A stretch of DNA of 16,900 nucleotides, taken from contig JAHWJJ010000030.1 of NCBI GenBank assembly GCA_019348475.1, positions 1-16,900 of the forward strand, in the 5' to 3' direction. The position numbers and the translations under genes were made by a program. The notes under the pieces were generated by a model. It ran no database searches and had not been told where the DNA came from. It worked only from the letters and a program-made list of their open reading frames with translations. The DNA is from Gemmatimonadota bacterium. Its GTDB lineage: Bacteria; Gemmatimonadota; Gemmatimonadetes; Longimicrobiales; Longimicrobiaceae. Numbering within the stretch: position 1 is the first letter of the stretch; each line of letters opens with the position of its first letter. Of the stretch, positions 1 through 7,418 are shown piece by piece.

Positions 1-11
1 CTTATGCTCGC

Positions 12-39
12 ACCTCCCCCAAAAAACCCTGGGGGAGGT
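12..39. terminator. GC-rich hairpin, possible terminator
   Basis: Nine-base perfect arms (ACCTCCCCC at 12-20 and GGGGGAGGT at 31-39) enclose a ten-base loop. No U-run follows on either strand. It could end a plus-strand gene lying left of the window, or be a distal terminator for the minus-strand gene ending at 186. The hairpin is plain in the sequence; the terminator role is inferred. Confidence 0.4.
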
Positions 40-70
40 TGAATCGCGGCGGGCTATCCGGAAGGGCGGC

Positions 71-130
71 GGAGCAGTCCGCGCAGCGGACTTTGCGATG
101 CTCCAGCGGCGATTTCAATTCAATCGCTCC
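71..130. repeat. Dispersed palindromic intergenic repeat, copy 1
   Basis: A 60-bp unit bounded by GGAGC and GCTCC. It contains a stem-loop (AGTCCGC at 76-82, loop GCA, GCGGACT at 86-92) next to a CCAGCGGCGA block. Its reverse complement aligns to 16836-16892 with only about four substitutions, one 5-base gap and one 2-base gap. Two copies in 17 kb, both intergenic, suggest a REP-like or MITE-like family. No transposase is visible nearby. Confidence 0.7.
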
Positions 131-185
131 AGCGCGGCGCCGGCCCATGGGCTGAAGTCGAACCCGGGAATTTGAACCGTAGGTT

Positions 186-623
186 TTATCCGATCGGGCC
201 GGGCGGAGGAGCGTGCGCATCCACCTGCGTGCGGAGGCGCGCGATCAGCGGCGGCAGCTCGGGGATGTCGCTGCTGCTGCGCCGGTGCGCCTCCACCGCC
301 AGCTCCAGCGCGCGCCGGGCAAGGGCGGCGGCCGCCGCGGAATCTCCGGCCGCACGGTGCGCGTCGGCCTCCGCGGCGGTCACCTCGGCCCAGGCGGCGA
401 GCACGTCGGGATCATTCACCATCTGCGCGGCGGAGGCCGAATCCAGCCGCTGCACCACGCCCGCGATGGGCCCCAGCAGCGCGTCGAGCGACGCGCGCGG
501 ATCCGCCAGCAACTCCGTCGGGTCCTCTCCGCCGCGCAGCTTGCCAGACAGCCCCTCCGCCATCTGGCGAAGCTGCGCGATCATCCGCAGAATGGAATCC
601 CGCTTCTCGGACGAGGTGAGCAT
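186..623 (-). CDS. Hypothetical helical protein (DUF6483-like)
   Basis: A 145-aa cytoplasmic protein predicted to be almost wholly alpha-helical. It opens with a helix (SEKRDSILRMIAQLRQMAEG), followed by a GxxDPTELL segment, an LLGPIAGVV helix, and a TPR-like alanine-rich region with a helix-turn-helix around AEADAHRAAGDSAAAAALARRAL. The N-terminal pattern recalls the DUF6483 family, but this is from memory of the pattern and is tentative. No signal peptide or membrane span is seen. The start is uncertain: the ATG at 623 fits the helix boundary, an upstream ATG at 677 would add 18 poorly structured residues, and neither has a clear Shine-Dalgarno. It is divergent from the gene at 695, with 71 bp between them. 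Confidence 0.65.
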   Translation of the reverse strand: MLTSSEKRDSILRMIAQLRQMAEGLSGKLRGGEDPTELLADPRASLDALLGPIAGVVQRLDSASAAQMVNDPDVLAAWAEVTAAEADAHRAAGDSAAAAALARRALELAVEAHRRSSSDIPELPPLIARLRTQVDAHAPPPGPIG

Positions 624-694
624 CCGCGGTGCTTCATGGTTCGAGGGTGGATCGATCGAGTTTGCCGATGCCTGCAACGTGCCAGGATGAGACG

Positions 695-964
695 ATGGAC
701 GAAGACCTGGACCGCATGTCTCGCGAGGAGCTGATCGCGGAGGCCAGAAAGCTGCGGCAGGGGATCCGCGTTCACCGCGACAGCAGCGGAAACGAGCTGT
801 GCTGGCATCATCCCGCCCTGTGGGGACTGCTGCCCGACTCGCAGGACCCGCTGCCTACCGTGCCCGCATGGCCGCAGTTTCTGCGCGGCTGCATCCGCTA
901 CCGTCAATCGCTCGACGAACAGATTCCCGACGCCCCCCGATCCGACGAGGAGTACCGCGGGTGA
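695..964 (+). CDS. Small conserved CWHHP-motif protein
   Basis: An 89-aa soluble protein. The start at 695 is chosen because AGGA lies 7 bases upstream (684-687) and the product then begins MDEDLDRMSREELIAEARKL, a typical amphipathic first helix. The middle carries the striking invariant-looking string RDSSGNELCWHHPALWGLLP, followed by PAWPQFLRGCIRYRQSLDEQ. Similar short proteins with an HRDS-G-x-LCWHHP core occur in diverse bacteria as far as I recall, without assigned function. The Cys-His-His grouping could bind a metal, but only one Cys and two His are clustered, so this is speculation. Confidence 0.75.
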   Translation: MDEDLDRMSREELIAEARKLRQGIRVHRDSSGNELCWHHPALWGLLPDSQDPLPTVPAWPQFLRGCIRYRQSLDEQIPDAPRSDEEYRG

Positions 965-1036
965 TCACATCACTCCATCCACTCCATCACTCCGGAACGA
1001 TCTTTGCCAATAGTCCTGAATAGTAATGGACCGATG

Positions 1037-1075
1037 GCCGTCCCGACGTCCGCACGCGCGGCCCGCCGGGACGGC
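1037..1075. other. Hairpin upstream of the 100-aa gene
   Basis: Nine-base perfect arms (GCCGTCCCG at 1037-1045 and CGGGACGGC at 1067-1075) flank a 21-base GC-rich loop, followed a few bases later by CTTTTCT. It may terminate the upstream 89-aa gene or sit in the leader of the gene starting at 1110. Confidence 0.35.
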
Positions 1076-1109
1076 AATCCGGCTTTTCTACCCGCACCAC
1101 AGGAGAACG

Positions 1110-1412
1110 TTGAGCAACCAGGCGAACACCACCTTCCACAACGCCCGCAACGAACTTTTCAGCCAGATCCACCGCTGCCAGGTGCTGAAGGCGGCCACCG
1201 AGCAGCAGGACGAGTGGCTGCGCGACACGGTGCAGTACCTGGGCGAGATCTTTCCCGCGCTGACCGACCGCGAGCTGAACGAGCTGCGGGAGATCGGCGC
1301 GCGCTTCTGCCAGCCCGCCATCCCGCACGGCAAGCAGCACACCGCGATTACGCGCGACCAGTGGCAGGACGCCCCCGCCCAGGAGGGCGCCGCGTCCGCC
1401 TCCGCGGCCTGA
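1110..1412 (+). CDS. Hypothetical 100-aa protein, TTG start
   Basis: The start is placed at TTG 1110 because AGGAG (1101-1105) precedes it by 4 bases. An in-frame ATG at 1026 would add 28 Arg/Pro-rich residues that run through an intergenic hairpin and look non-coding. The product is a mostly helical soluble protein with conserved-looking segments: HRCQVLKAATEQQDEWL at residues 17-33, a DTVQYLGEIFPALTDREL helix, and RFCQPAIPHGKQ near residues 66-77. Two cysteines are present. The tail is low-complexity Ala/Ser. I do not recognise the family. A strong intrinsic terminator follows at 1444. Confidence 0.65.
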   Translation: MSNQANTTFHNARNELFSQIHRCQVLKAATEQQDEWLRDTVQYLGEIFPALTDRELNELREIGARFCQPAIPHGKQHTAITRDQWQDAPAQEGAASASAA

Positions 1413-1443
1413 TGCGCCGTCCATTGCGCCGGTGACATGGGAG

Positions 1444-1475
1444 AGGGCGAGCACTGGCTCGCCCTTTTCGCTTTT
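1444..1475 (+). terminator. Intrinsic terminator
   Basis: A nine-base perfect stem (AGGGCGAGC at 1444-1452, GCTCGCCCT at 1457-1465) with tetraloop ACTG is followed by TTTTCGCTTTT. This is a textbook rho-independent terminator for the plus-strand gene ending at 1412. Confidence 0.85.
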
Positions 1476-1536
1476 AGGCGACCGGCGGGGCCGGACCGGC
1501 GGAGTTCCTGCGGCCGATCAGGCTTTCAGGGCGTGC

Positions 1537-1788
1537 TCACCGGGGGTACTCCTCGGGTTCGTCCCAGGACTGCGACCAGAACTCGTCCTCGGCCTCCGCG
1601 GCGTCGCGCATGTCCACCGGAGGGTCCCCGTCCGGCCCCCGCAGCCGGCCCGAGCGCAGGATCTCGTGCAGCGCCGCGTCGTCCACCGCGGGCACCTGCG
1701 ACGGTGGCCGCCCGGCGCGCAGCCGCACCAGGTAGCGCAGCCCTCCCAGCCCGGCGAGGGCGCTCAGGACGATCCAGAACCAGGCCAT
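1537..1788 (-). CDS. Small single-pass membrane protein
   Basis: An 83-aa protein. The start at 1788 is supported by GGAGGG upstream; a longer frame reaching 1935 would add 49 residues of Arg/Gly/Ala-rich sequence unlike the rest. Residues 3-21 (WFWIVLSALAGLGGLRYLV) form one hydrophobic helix followed by RLRAGR, a positive-inside stop. This suggests an N-out, C-in anchor with a ~60-residue acidic cytoplasmic tail ending in a Trp/Glu/Asp-rich stretch (DEFWSQSWDEPEEYPR). No recognised domain. It is divergent from the hipB-like gene. Confidence 0.65.
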   Translation of the reverse strand: MAWFWIVLSALAGLGGLRYLVRLRAGRPPSQVPAVDDAALHEILRSGRLRGPDGDPPVDMRDAAEAEDEFWSQSWDEPEEYPR

Positions 1789-1928
1789 GCCGCCCTCCGC
1801 TGCACGATCCGCTCCGGCACCCGCACATCCGCGGAGCGGTCCCGCGGGCGTGCGGCGAAAGCCGGCGCGGGCCCCGCCCGCGTTACCCGCGAACGCGCTT
1901 GCCTCTATGCGGATCAACCGGTAAAATG

Positions 1929-1958
1929 TTGTCATCTACACTTGGTACACGCGGATAA
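1929..1958 (+). promoter_or_regulatory. Putative hipBA promoter/operator
   Basis: TTGTCA (1929-1934) and GGATAA (1953-1958) are spaced 18 bases apart, which would start transcription within a few bases of the ATG at 1967. The same stretch contains an imperfect inverted pair, GTTGTC (from 1929) and GATAAC (to 1959), and a repeated TACAC. These could be half-sites for the HTH protein. Only the sequence elements are observed; binding is inferred from usual HipB autoregulation. Confidence 0.35.
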
Positions 1959-1966
1959 CAGCTAGA

Positions 1967-2287
1967 ATGCTGCCGGTTGAGCTTCAGAGTCCGAAGGAGA
2001 TCGCGGGCACCATCGCGCGGCGGGCGCGGGCGCTTCGGCTGCATCGCGCATGGACGCAGCAGGAGACGGCGGAGCGCGCCGGGGTTACGCTGGCCAGCTA
2101 CCGCCGGTTCGAGCGCACGGGCAGCATCTCCCTGGACCGGCTGCTGAGGGTGGCGGTCGCGCTGGGCGCATACGGCGGCCTGGAGCAGCTCTTCGCGCCT
2201 CCCCCGGCGGCTTCTCTGGCGGAGATGGCGCGGCTTGAGGCCTCGGAGTCGCGCAAACGGGGAAGGCGGCGCGATGCAAAGCCTTGA
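1967..2287 (+). CDS. HipB-like XRE-family antitoxin
   Basis: A 106-aa DNA-binding protein with a Cro/C1-type helix-turn-helix at about residues 15-65: the ARRARALRLHRAWTQQETAERAGVTLASYRRFE pattern (in pieces) contains the classic TQ-x-x-x-A-x-x-A-G-V recognition unit. A short linker and a strongly basic C-terminus (RKRGRRRDAKP) follow. In HipBA systems this protein neutralises the kinase and represses the operon. It overlaps the hipA-like gene by 14 bases, so the two are translationally coupled. No Shine-Dalgarno precedes the ATG, and the predicted promoter lies so close that the mRNA may be leaderless. Confidence 0.85.
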   Translation: MLPVELQSPKEIAGTIARRARALRLHRAWTQQETAERAGVTLASYRRFERTGSISLDRLLRVAVALGAYGGLEQLFAPPPAASLAEMARLEASESRKRGRRRDAKP

Positions 2288-3497
2288 AGTGTTCCTCAGC
2301 TGGGGCGACGAGGACGTGCGCGTGGGCACGCTCGCCGGGCGCGGCCACCACGTGTTCTTCGATTACGCGCCGTCGTTTCTGGCCCGGCCGCTACCGATCT
2401 CACCGTTCAAGCTCCCGGTCCGCCCGGGCGTGTTCGAGCACTCGGACCGCGAGTTCGCCGCGCTGTTCGGCGCGTTCAACGACTCCCTTCCGGACGGCTG
2501 GGGGCTGCTGCTGATGGATCGCGAGTTCCGCAGGCGGGGGCTGGATCCCGCCGCCGCGACTCCGCTCGACCGCCTTGCGTACATCGGCACGCGCGGGATG
2601 GGCGCCCTCACGTACCATCCGCCGTGCGACGTGGAGGATGCGGTTCTCCGGATCGACCTCGATGCTGTCGCGCGGCAGGCGGAGCGCGTCCTGGAAGGGA
2701 GCGCCGAAGAGGTACTGCCCGCGTTGCGGATTGCCGGCGGCTCACCGGCGGGCGCGCGTCCAAAGGTGGTGGTCGGTGTGGGCGACGGTGGGCGCCTCGT
2801 TTCCGGAACGGCGGACCTTCCGCCGGGCTACCGCCACTTCCTCGTCAAGTTCCTCGCACGGGAGGACCCGCCCGACCTGGGCGCGGTGGAATGGGCGTAC
2901 TCCGCCATGGCATCCGCGGCGGGCGTCGAGGTGCCCGCCGCGCGACTGTTCGAAACCGGGGACGGCACGCGGTACTTCGGCGCGGAACGCTTCGACCGCG
3001 TGGGGAACGCCCGGCTGCACATGCACACCCTCAGCGGCCTGCTGCACGCAAGCCACCGGATTCCCTCGATGGACTACGAGGGCCTGCTTCGCGCCACGCG
3101 GGCGCTGACGCGGGATCAGAGGCAGGTAGAAGAGGCATTCCGGCGGATGGCGTTCAACGTGCTGGCGCACAACCGCGACGACCACGTGAAGAACTTCTCG
3201 TTCCTCATGGACCGCGGCGGGGAGTGGCGGCTCGCACCCGCGTACGACCTTGTGTTCTCCACCGGTCCGCGCGGTGAGCATACAATGGCGGTCGCGGGCG
3301 AGGCCCGACGGCCCGGAGCCGGCGACATGCTGCGCGTGGGGGCGACGTGCGGCATCGACGCCGACCGGGCGCGGCAGATCATCGGTGAGGGCGGTGACGC
3401 CGTCGACCGCTGGCCGGAGTTCGCGCGGGAAAGCGGCGTCGCTGAAGCACGGATCCGGGAGATCGGCGCCGTCATCACGAGCGTGCGGCCCGTATGA
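2274..3497 (+). CDS. hipA: HipA-family serine/threonine kinase toxin
   Basis: A 407-aa protein, close to the usual HipA length. The start at 2274 has GGAAGG seven bases upstream; a longer frame from 2235 would lie inside the antitoxin gene. The N-terminal HipA subdomain (about residues 2-117) contains NDSLPDGWG, typical of the family. The kinase lobe shows a Gly-rich loop GGSPAGARPK (155-164), the ATP-contacting Lys in HFLVKF (Lys192), and ERFDR (238-242). It also carries the catalytic loop HNRDDHVKNFSF (Asp302, Asn307) and the metal-binding Asp in LAPAYD (Asp325). The spacing of these three residues matches E. coli HipA Asp309/Asn314/Asp332. All key residues are intact, so the kinase is probably active. 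HipA-type toxins phosphorylate translation factors such as GltX; the target here is unknown. Confidence 0.92.
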   Translation: MQSLEVFLSWGDEDVRVGTLAGRGHHVFFDYAPSFLARPLPISPFKLPVRPGVFEHSDREFAALFGAFNDSLPDGWGLLLMDREFRRRGLDPAAATPLDRLAYIGTRGMGALTYHPPCDVEDAVLRIDLDAVARQAERVLEGSAEEVLPALRIAGGSPAGARPKVVVGVGDGGRLVSGTADLPPGYRHFLVKFLAREDPPDLGAVEWAYSAMASAAGVEVPAARLFETGDGTRYFGAERFDRVGNARLHMHTLSGLLHASHRIPSMDYEGLLRATRALTRDQRQVEEAFRRMAFNVLAHNRDDHVKNFSFLMDRGGEWRLAPAYDLVFSTGPRGEHTMAVAGEARRPGAGDMLRVGATCGIDADRARQIIGEGGDAVDRWPEFARESGVAEARIREIGAVITSVRPV

Positions 3498-3595
3498 CCA
3501 GGCTCCGCCAGCCGCAAACCGACAGGACAGACGCGTAGCTCAGCAGGATTCGCCCCAGTCCCGTCCGGACGCCTTCCTCGAACTGTACACGCCGG

Positions 3596-4582
3596 ATGTC
3601 CGACCAGACCAGCAGCTCTGCGCCCGCTCATCCGATACCGGCGACGGTGCGCCGGGCGGTGGCGGCGTATTTCGGGCTGCAGGGTGCGGGCGTGGTCGGC
3701 TGGTGGGCGATGCTGTTCCTGGACGCGGAGGCGCGGCAGTGGTTCCGGATGAGCCCCGCGCCCGATCACACGCTCCTCGCCTTCGCCCTCCCCGACCTGG
3801 CAATCCTGGCGCCGGCGTCGCTGCTGGGCGCGGCGCTCGTAGTGCGCCGCGACGCGCGCGCGCCCGTGGTGCTGTGGGTGGCTGCGGGCGCCACTGTGTA
3901 CGCGGCCCTGTACACCCTGGCATTCGCGGTCCGCGCGGATGCGGGGTGGTTGGGCGCGGCGCTCATGCTGCCGGCAGCACTGCTGAGCGGGAGCTGCGCC
4001 GCCGCGGCCACTCCGAGTATGGTGGCTCTCCTGCGCCACGCCCGTCCCGCCTCCGCCGGCTGGAACACGGCAAAGACGTTCGCCCAGATCGCGGTGTTCT
4101 GGGGCACGCTGCTGTTCCTGGTGCCATGGCTCATCCGCATGCTCGAACTCCGCCTTGGCGTGCCCTCCTTTGGCGGGCCGGGGATGCGCGTGGTCGCCGT
4201 GGGGCTCTTCGTGGCGCTCGGCGGGCTGGGCGTGTGGAGCGGCGTGACGATGGCGCGGTCCGGACGGGGGACGCCGCTGCCGCTGGACGCGCCGCGGCGC
4301 CTGGTCGTCAGCGGACCCTACGCCTACGTCCGGAACCCGATGGCCATCGGCAGCCTGGGGCAGGGCGTCGCCGTCGGGCTTTATCTGGGCTCGCCGCTGG
4401 TGCTGGTCTACGTGGGCATTGGCGCGTGGATGTGGCAGGTCCTGGCCCGCCCGCTGGAGGAGATGGACCTCGCCCGGCACTTTGGGGCGGAGTACGAGGC
4501 GTATCGTGACGCCGTTCGTTGCTGGTGCCCGAACCTCACGGCGTTTCGAGCTCCCACGGATGCGCGCCAGCTGTCCGCGTAG
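3596..4582 (+). CDS. Isoprenylcysteine methyltransferase-like membrane protein
   Basis: A 328-aa multi-pass membrane protein with about seven hydrophobic segments (roughly residues 22-42, 60-83, 90-112, 118-137, 163-181, 199-216, 252-280). The C-terminal third has the ICMT/PEMT-type methyltransferase signature: RRLVVSGPYAYVRNPMAIG (234-252), and an end motif EEMDLARHFGAEYEAYRDAV with WCPN. These motifs form the SAM-binding and membrane-embedded active site in this superfamily. The N-terminal four-helix extension is longer than in minimal ICMT-like proteins. The substrate cannot be told; many bacterial members act on unidentified lipids or small molecules. The start at 3596 lacks a strong Shine-Dalgarno. 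It lies 98 bp after hipA and need not be co-transcribed. Confidence 0.75.
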   Translation: MSDQTSSSAPAHPIPATVRRAVAAYFGLQGAGVVGWWAMLFLDAEARQWFRMSPAPDHTLLAFALPDLAILAPASLLGAALVVRRDARAPVVLWVAAGATVYAALYTLAFAVRADAGWLGAALMLPAALLSGSCAAAATPSMVALLRHARPASAGWNTAKTFAQIAVFWGTLLFLVPWLIRMLELRLGVPSFGGPGMRVVAVGLFVALGGLGVWSGVTMARSGRGTPLPLDAPRRLVVSGPYAYVRNPMAIGSLGQGVAVGLYLGSPLVLVYVGIGAWMWQVLARPLEEMDLARHFGAEYEAYRDAVRCWCPNLTAFRAPTDARQLSA

Positions 4583-4690
4583 ACGGCTTCCGTTCAACGC
4601 GAGAGCATGAGAAAACGCGTTTACTCCCTCAACTCCGTGTGAAGCCTGTCGACGGACAACCGCGCGGGTTCCGTGTCCGGGGCCCGCCAC

Positions 4691-4719
4691 TTGTCGTCCC
4701 CGCCGCGGGCTCATTACAT
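4691..4719 (+). promoter_or_regulatory. Predicted sigma70-type promoter of htpG
   Basis: TTGTCG (4691-4696), a 17-base spacer and TTACAT (4714-4719) lie about 80 bases before the htpG start. Spacing is ideal and the -35/-10 are moderate. No CIRCE element (TTAGCACTC-N9-GAGTGCTAA) is seen, so HrcA control is not indicated. Confidence 0.5.
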
Positions 4720-4758
4720 TTTCCGCCTTGCCGCGGGCGTGAACCGCGCCGGCGGCTC

Positions 4759-4770
4759 GTGGTCGACCAC
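4759..4770. promoter_or_regulatory. Perfect 12-bp palindrome in htpG leader
   Basis: GTGGTCGACCAC is a perfect inverted repeat in the predicted 5' leader of htpG. It could be an operator or an RNA structure; nothing else in the sequence decides. Confidence 0.25.
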
Positions 4771-4801
4771 ACAGCATCCGAACGTGCGACAGGAGGGGAA
4801 C

Positions 4802-6889
4802 GTGCCCGAGCAGGCGCAGCAGTTCGCTTTCCAGGCCGAGGTGCAGCGGCTCCTGGACCTGGTGATCCACTCGCTCTACACGGACAAAGAGATCTTCCTC
4901 CGCGAGCTGGTCTCCAACGCGTCCGACGCCATCGACCGCCTCCGCTTCGAGGCGCTCACCGATCCCGGCCTCCTTCCCGAAGGGCACGAGCCGAAGATCC
5001 GGCTCATCCCCGACAAGGAGAACCGCACCCTCACCATCGAGGACGACGGGATCGGGATGACGCGCGACGAGGTGGTGCAGAACATCGGCACCATCGCCCG
5101 GTCGGGGACGCGCGAGGCGCTGGAGCAGCTGAAGGAGGCCGCCGGGGGCGAGGGCGCCGCGCAGCTCATCGGCCAGTTCGGCGTGGGCTTCTACTCGTCG
5201 TTCATGGTCGCGGACCGCGTGGAGCTGGTCACGCGCAGGGCGGGCACGGACCAGGCGGTCCGCTGGGAATCGTCGGGCGGCGGCTCGTTCACCGTCACCG
5301 AGGCGGAGCGCGACCGGCCCGGGACCACCATCACGCTGCACCTGAAGCCGGTGGACAGCGAGAACGGCATCGAGGACTACACCGAACGCTGGGTGCTCTC
5401 GCGCATCGTGCGGCAGCACGTGGACTTCATCACCTATCCCATCCTCCTCCCGGCCGAAAAGCCGGAAGAGGTGCCCGAAGGCGAGACGCCGCAGCCGGAG
5501 AAGCCCCTGAACTCCATGCGGCCCATCTGGTCGCGCCCGCCGTCGGAGGTCACGCCGGAGGAGTACGCGGACTTCTACAAGCAGATCTCGCACGACTGGT
5601 CCGAGCCGCTGGAGACCATCCACACCCGCGGCGAGGGGCTGGTGGAGTACCAGGCCGTGCTCTTCATCCCCTCGCGCGGCGCGACGGATCTGTACTATCC
5701 CGGCTTCAAGCCCAACCTGCGGCTGTACGTAAAGCGCATGCTGGTGCGCGAGAACAGCGAAGAGCTGCTGCCGCGGTGGATGCGCTGGGTGCGCGGCGCG
5801 GTGGACAGCCCCGACCTGCCGCTGAACGTGTCGCGCGAGATGCTGCAGAGCGACCGCCATGTCCGGCAGATCCGCCGCGTCCTGACGAAGAAGGTGCTGG
5901 ATGCGCTCAAGAAGATGCAGGAGAGCGACCGCGCGAACTACGAGACCTTCTGGCGCGAGCTGGGGCGCGCCGTAAAGGAGGGCGTCGATTCCGACTTCGA
6001 GAACCGGGACGCGCTGCTGAACCTGCTGCTGTTCAACTCGTCGCGCGACGCGGAGGCACTGGGCACGCTCAAGGAGTACGTGGAGCGCATGCCCGAGGGG
6101 CAGAACGACATCTGGTACCTGACGGGCTCGTCGCGCGAGCAGATCGAGAACTCGCCCGCGCTGGAGGCGTTCCGCGACCGCGGGTGGGAGGTGCTGTACC
6201 TCACGGACCCGGTGGACGAGCTGGTCGTGCAGTCGGTGACGGAGTTCGAGGGCAAGAAGCTGCGCTCCGCCGGCAAGGGCGCCGTTGAGCTGGAGGAGGG
6301 GGAGAAGAAGGCGGCCGGCGACGAGGCGAAGAAGGAGTTCGAGCCGTTCCTGGGCGCGCTGCAGAAGCGACTGGAGACGTGGGTCAAGGAGGTGCGCCTC
6401 TCCGGGCGCCTGACAAAGTCGCCGGCGGTGCTGGTGGTGGCCGAGCACGACTACTCGCCGCAACTGGAGCGCCTGCTCTCGCAGGGGCGCGACGGGATCC
6501 GGCAGCGGCGCATCCTGGAGCTGAACGCGTCGCACCCGCTGGTGCAGGGGCTGCGCCGCCGCTTCGACGCGAACCCCAACGACGCCGTCGTGGGCGACTA
6601 CGGCGAGCTGCTGCTGGGGTGGTCTCTGCTGGCCGAGGGCTCGGAGCCGCACGACCCCGTGCGCTTCACGCAGCTGGTCGCCGGACTGATGGAGACGGGG
6701 CTGGATGCGGCGCCGGGCGCGGCGCCGGAGGTGGCGTCGGCGACGTCCAGGGAGTCGCCTAAGTCCGCGGCGGAGCCGGCGGAGGACGTGGCGGGTGAAG
6801 CGGATGCACCCGCAGAGACGGCCGAGCCAGCGGAGGCGTCCGGCTCCACTGGCAGGGTCGGAGAAGAAGCGGGGACGAGCGCCGGCTGA
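4802..6889 (+). CDS. htpG: HtpG, bacterial Hsp90 chaperone
   Basis: A 695-aa cytosolic ATP-dependent chaperone that remodels client proteins as a homodimer. The start is GTG 4802, preceded by AGGAGG (4791-4796) with 5-base spacing; the frame stays open upstream to 4673 but that part crosses the predicted promoter. The N-terminal GHKL ATPase domain has FLRELVSNASDA (Glu35 catalytic, Asn39 metal-coordinating), EDDGIGM (Asp82 nucleotide-binding), IARSGT, and the lid motif GQFGVGFYSS (125-134). The middle domain includes YPGFKPNLRLYVKRM and NVSREMLQ. The C-terminal dimerisation domain is recognisable up to the QLVAGLMETGL segment. E. coli HtpG is about 624 aa; the excess is largely a ~60-residue Ala/Glu-rich tail beyond the dimerisation domain. 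Confidence 0.97.
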   Translation: MPEQAQQFAFQAEVQRLLDLVIHSLYTDKEIFLRELVSNASDAIDRLRFEALTDPGLLPEGHEPKIRLIPDKENRTLTIEDDGIGMTRDEVVQNIGTIARSGTREALEQLKEAAGGEGAAQLIGQFGVGFYSSFMVADRVELVTRRAGTDQAVRWESSGGGSFTVTEAERDRPGTTITLHLKPVDSENGIEDYTERWVLSRIVRQHVDFITYPILLPAEKPEEVPEGETPQPEKPLNSMRPIWSRPPSEVTPEEYADFYKQISHDWSEPLETIHTRGEGLVEYQAVLFIPSRGATDLYYPGFKPNLRLYVKRMLVRENSEELLPRWMRWVRGAVDSPDLPLNVSREMLQSDRHVRQIRRVLTKKVLDALKKMQESDRANYETFWRELGRAVKEGVDSDFENRDALLNLLLFNSSRDAEALGTLKEYVERMPEGQNDIWYLTGSSREQIENSPALEAFRDRGWEVLYLTDPVDELVVQSVTEFEGKKLRSAGKGAVELEEGEKKAAGDEAKKEFEPFLGALQKRLETWVKEVRLSGRLTKSPAVLVVAEHDYSPQLERLLSQGRDGIRQRRILELNASHPLVQGLRRRFDANPNDAVVGDYGELLLGWSLLAEGSEPHDPVRFTQLVAGLMETGLDAAPGAAPEVASATSRESPKSAAEPAEDVAGEADAPAETAEPAEASGSTGRVGEEAGTSAG

Positions 6890-6931
6890 TTCGCCCCTCG
6901 CCCGGCGAGCCTCTCCTGGAGAGAAAGGAAC

Positions 6932-6981
6932 GCCCTCCCCCGACGCGTTCGCGCAATGCGTTCGGGGGAGGGCTTCGTCTT
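6932..6981. terminator. Strong terminator, htpG and convergent gene
   Basis: Arms GCCCTCCCCCGA (from 6932) and TTCGGGGGAGGGC (to 6973) pair over 12 or more bases, with further CGC/GCG pairing inside. TTCGTCTT follows on the plus strand and GTTCCTTTCT on the minus strand. It lies between convergent genes and probably serves both directions. Confidence 0.8.
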
Positions 6982-7034
6982 CCGGGCTGTGGCGCACCGG
7001 AGTGGTGGGCGCCGCGACGCCCCTTACGGGCGGC

Positions 7035-7310
7035 TCAGTACGGGCAGACCATTTCGCCCGTCTCCACGTAGGCGGTCACTTCTCCCCACAGCAGCCTGTA
7101 CGGTTGGCCGCAGCCGGAGGTTGCCTCGCCCACCCACTCGCTGTAGGTGGCGTCCGAAAAGTACAGGTAGCGGGTCTGCATGGACGCCGCCTCGGCGCGC
7201 GAGCTCGGCTCGGCCCACAGAGGTGCGGACGCCGCGGTGCCCGCCAGCAGGGCTACGGCGGCGACAGCCGCCACGGCCCGGGCCGGAATGCTGCGGATGC
7301 GATGGATCAT
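7035..7310 (-). CDS. Small secreted DUF6289-like protein
   Basis: A 91-aa precursor with a clear signal peptide: basic n-region MIHRIR...R, hydrophobic core AVAAVAAVALLAGTAASA, and a likely signal peptidase I site after an Ala-x-Ala near residues 27-29. The mature part holds YLYFSDATYSEWVGE, then a Cys67, LLWGEVTAYVETGEMVC with Cys89, so one disulfide is possible. The YSDATY-x-x-x-VG-...-C-...-WG-x-x-T-x-Y-...-C layout matches what I know of DUF6289, a family of short exported proteins of unknown role. AGAGG lies about 9 bases upstream of the ATG at 7310. A near-consensus promoter at 7419-7447 drives it. Confidence 0.75.
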   Translation of the reverse strand: MIHRIRSIPARAVAAVAAVALLAGTAASAPLWAEPSSRAEAASMQTRYLYFSDATYSEWVGEATSGCGQPYRLLWGEVTAYVETGEMVCPY

Positions 7311-7418
7311 TGGGAAGACCTCTGTTGCAAGATGCTGGGTATCCCCGCCCGCCGGATGTGCCGGCGGGGCCCGCTCCGACGGATCCGCGGATTGTCAGGC
7401 GCTCACGGATCGCAATTG

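Noticed and set aside
155..180. tRNA T-arm-like string GGGTTCGACTTC on the minus strand
   Set aside because: The flanking bases do not pair as a T-stem and no other arms can be built.
970..1002. Short CACTCCATC reiterations
   Set aside because: Only three imperfect units in about 30 bp; not a CRISPR array or meaningful tandem repeat.
3530..3570. tRNA-like string GCGTAGCTCAGCAGG
   Set aside because: It resembles a D-arm, but the pairing partner GAGC, an anticodon stem and a T-arm are all missing.
3116..6997. 1293-codon open frame on the minus strand
   Set aside because: It is antisense to hipA, the methyltransferase-like gene and htpG; its translation is Arg/His/Leu-rich low-complexity typical of the mirror frame of GC-rich genes.
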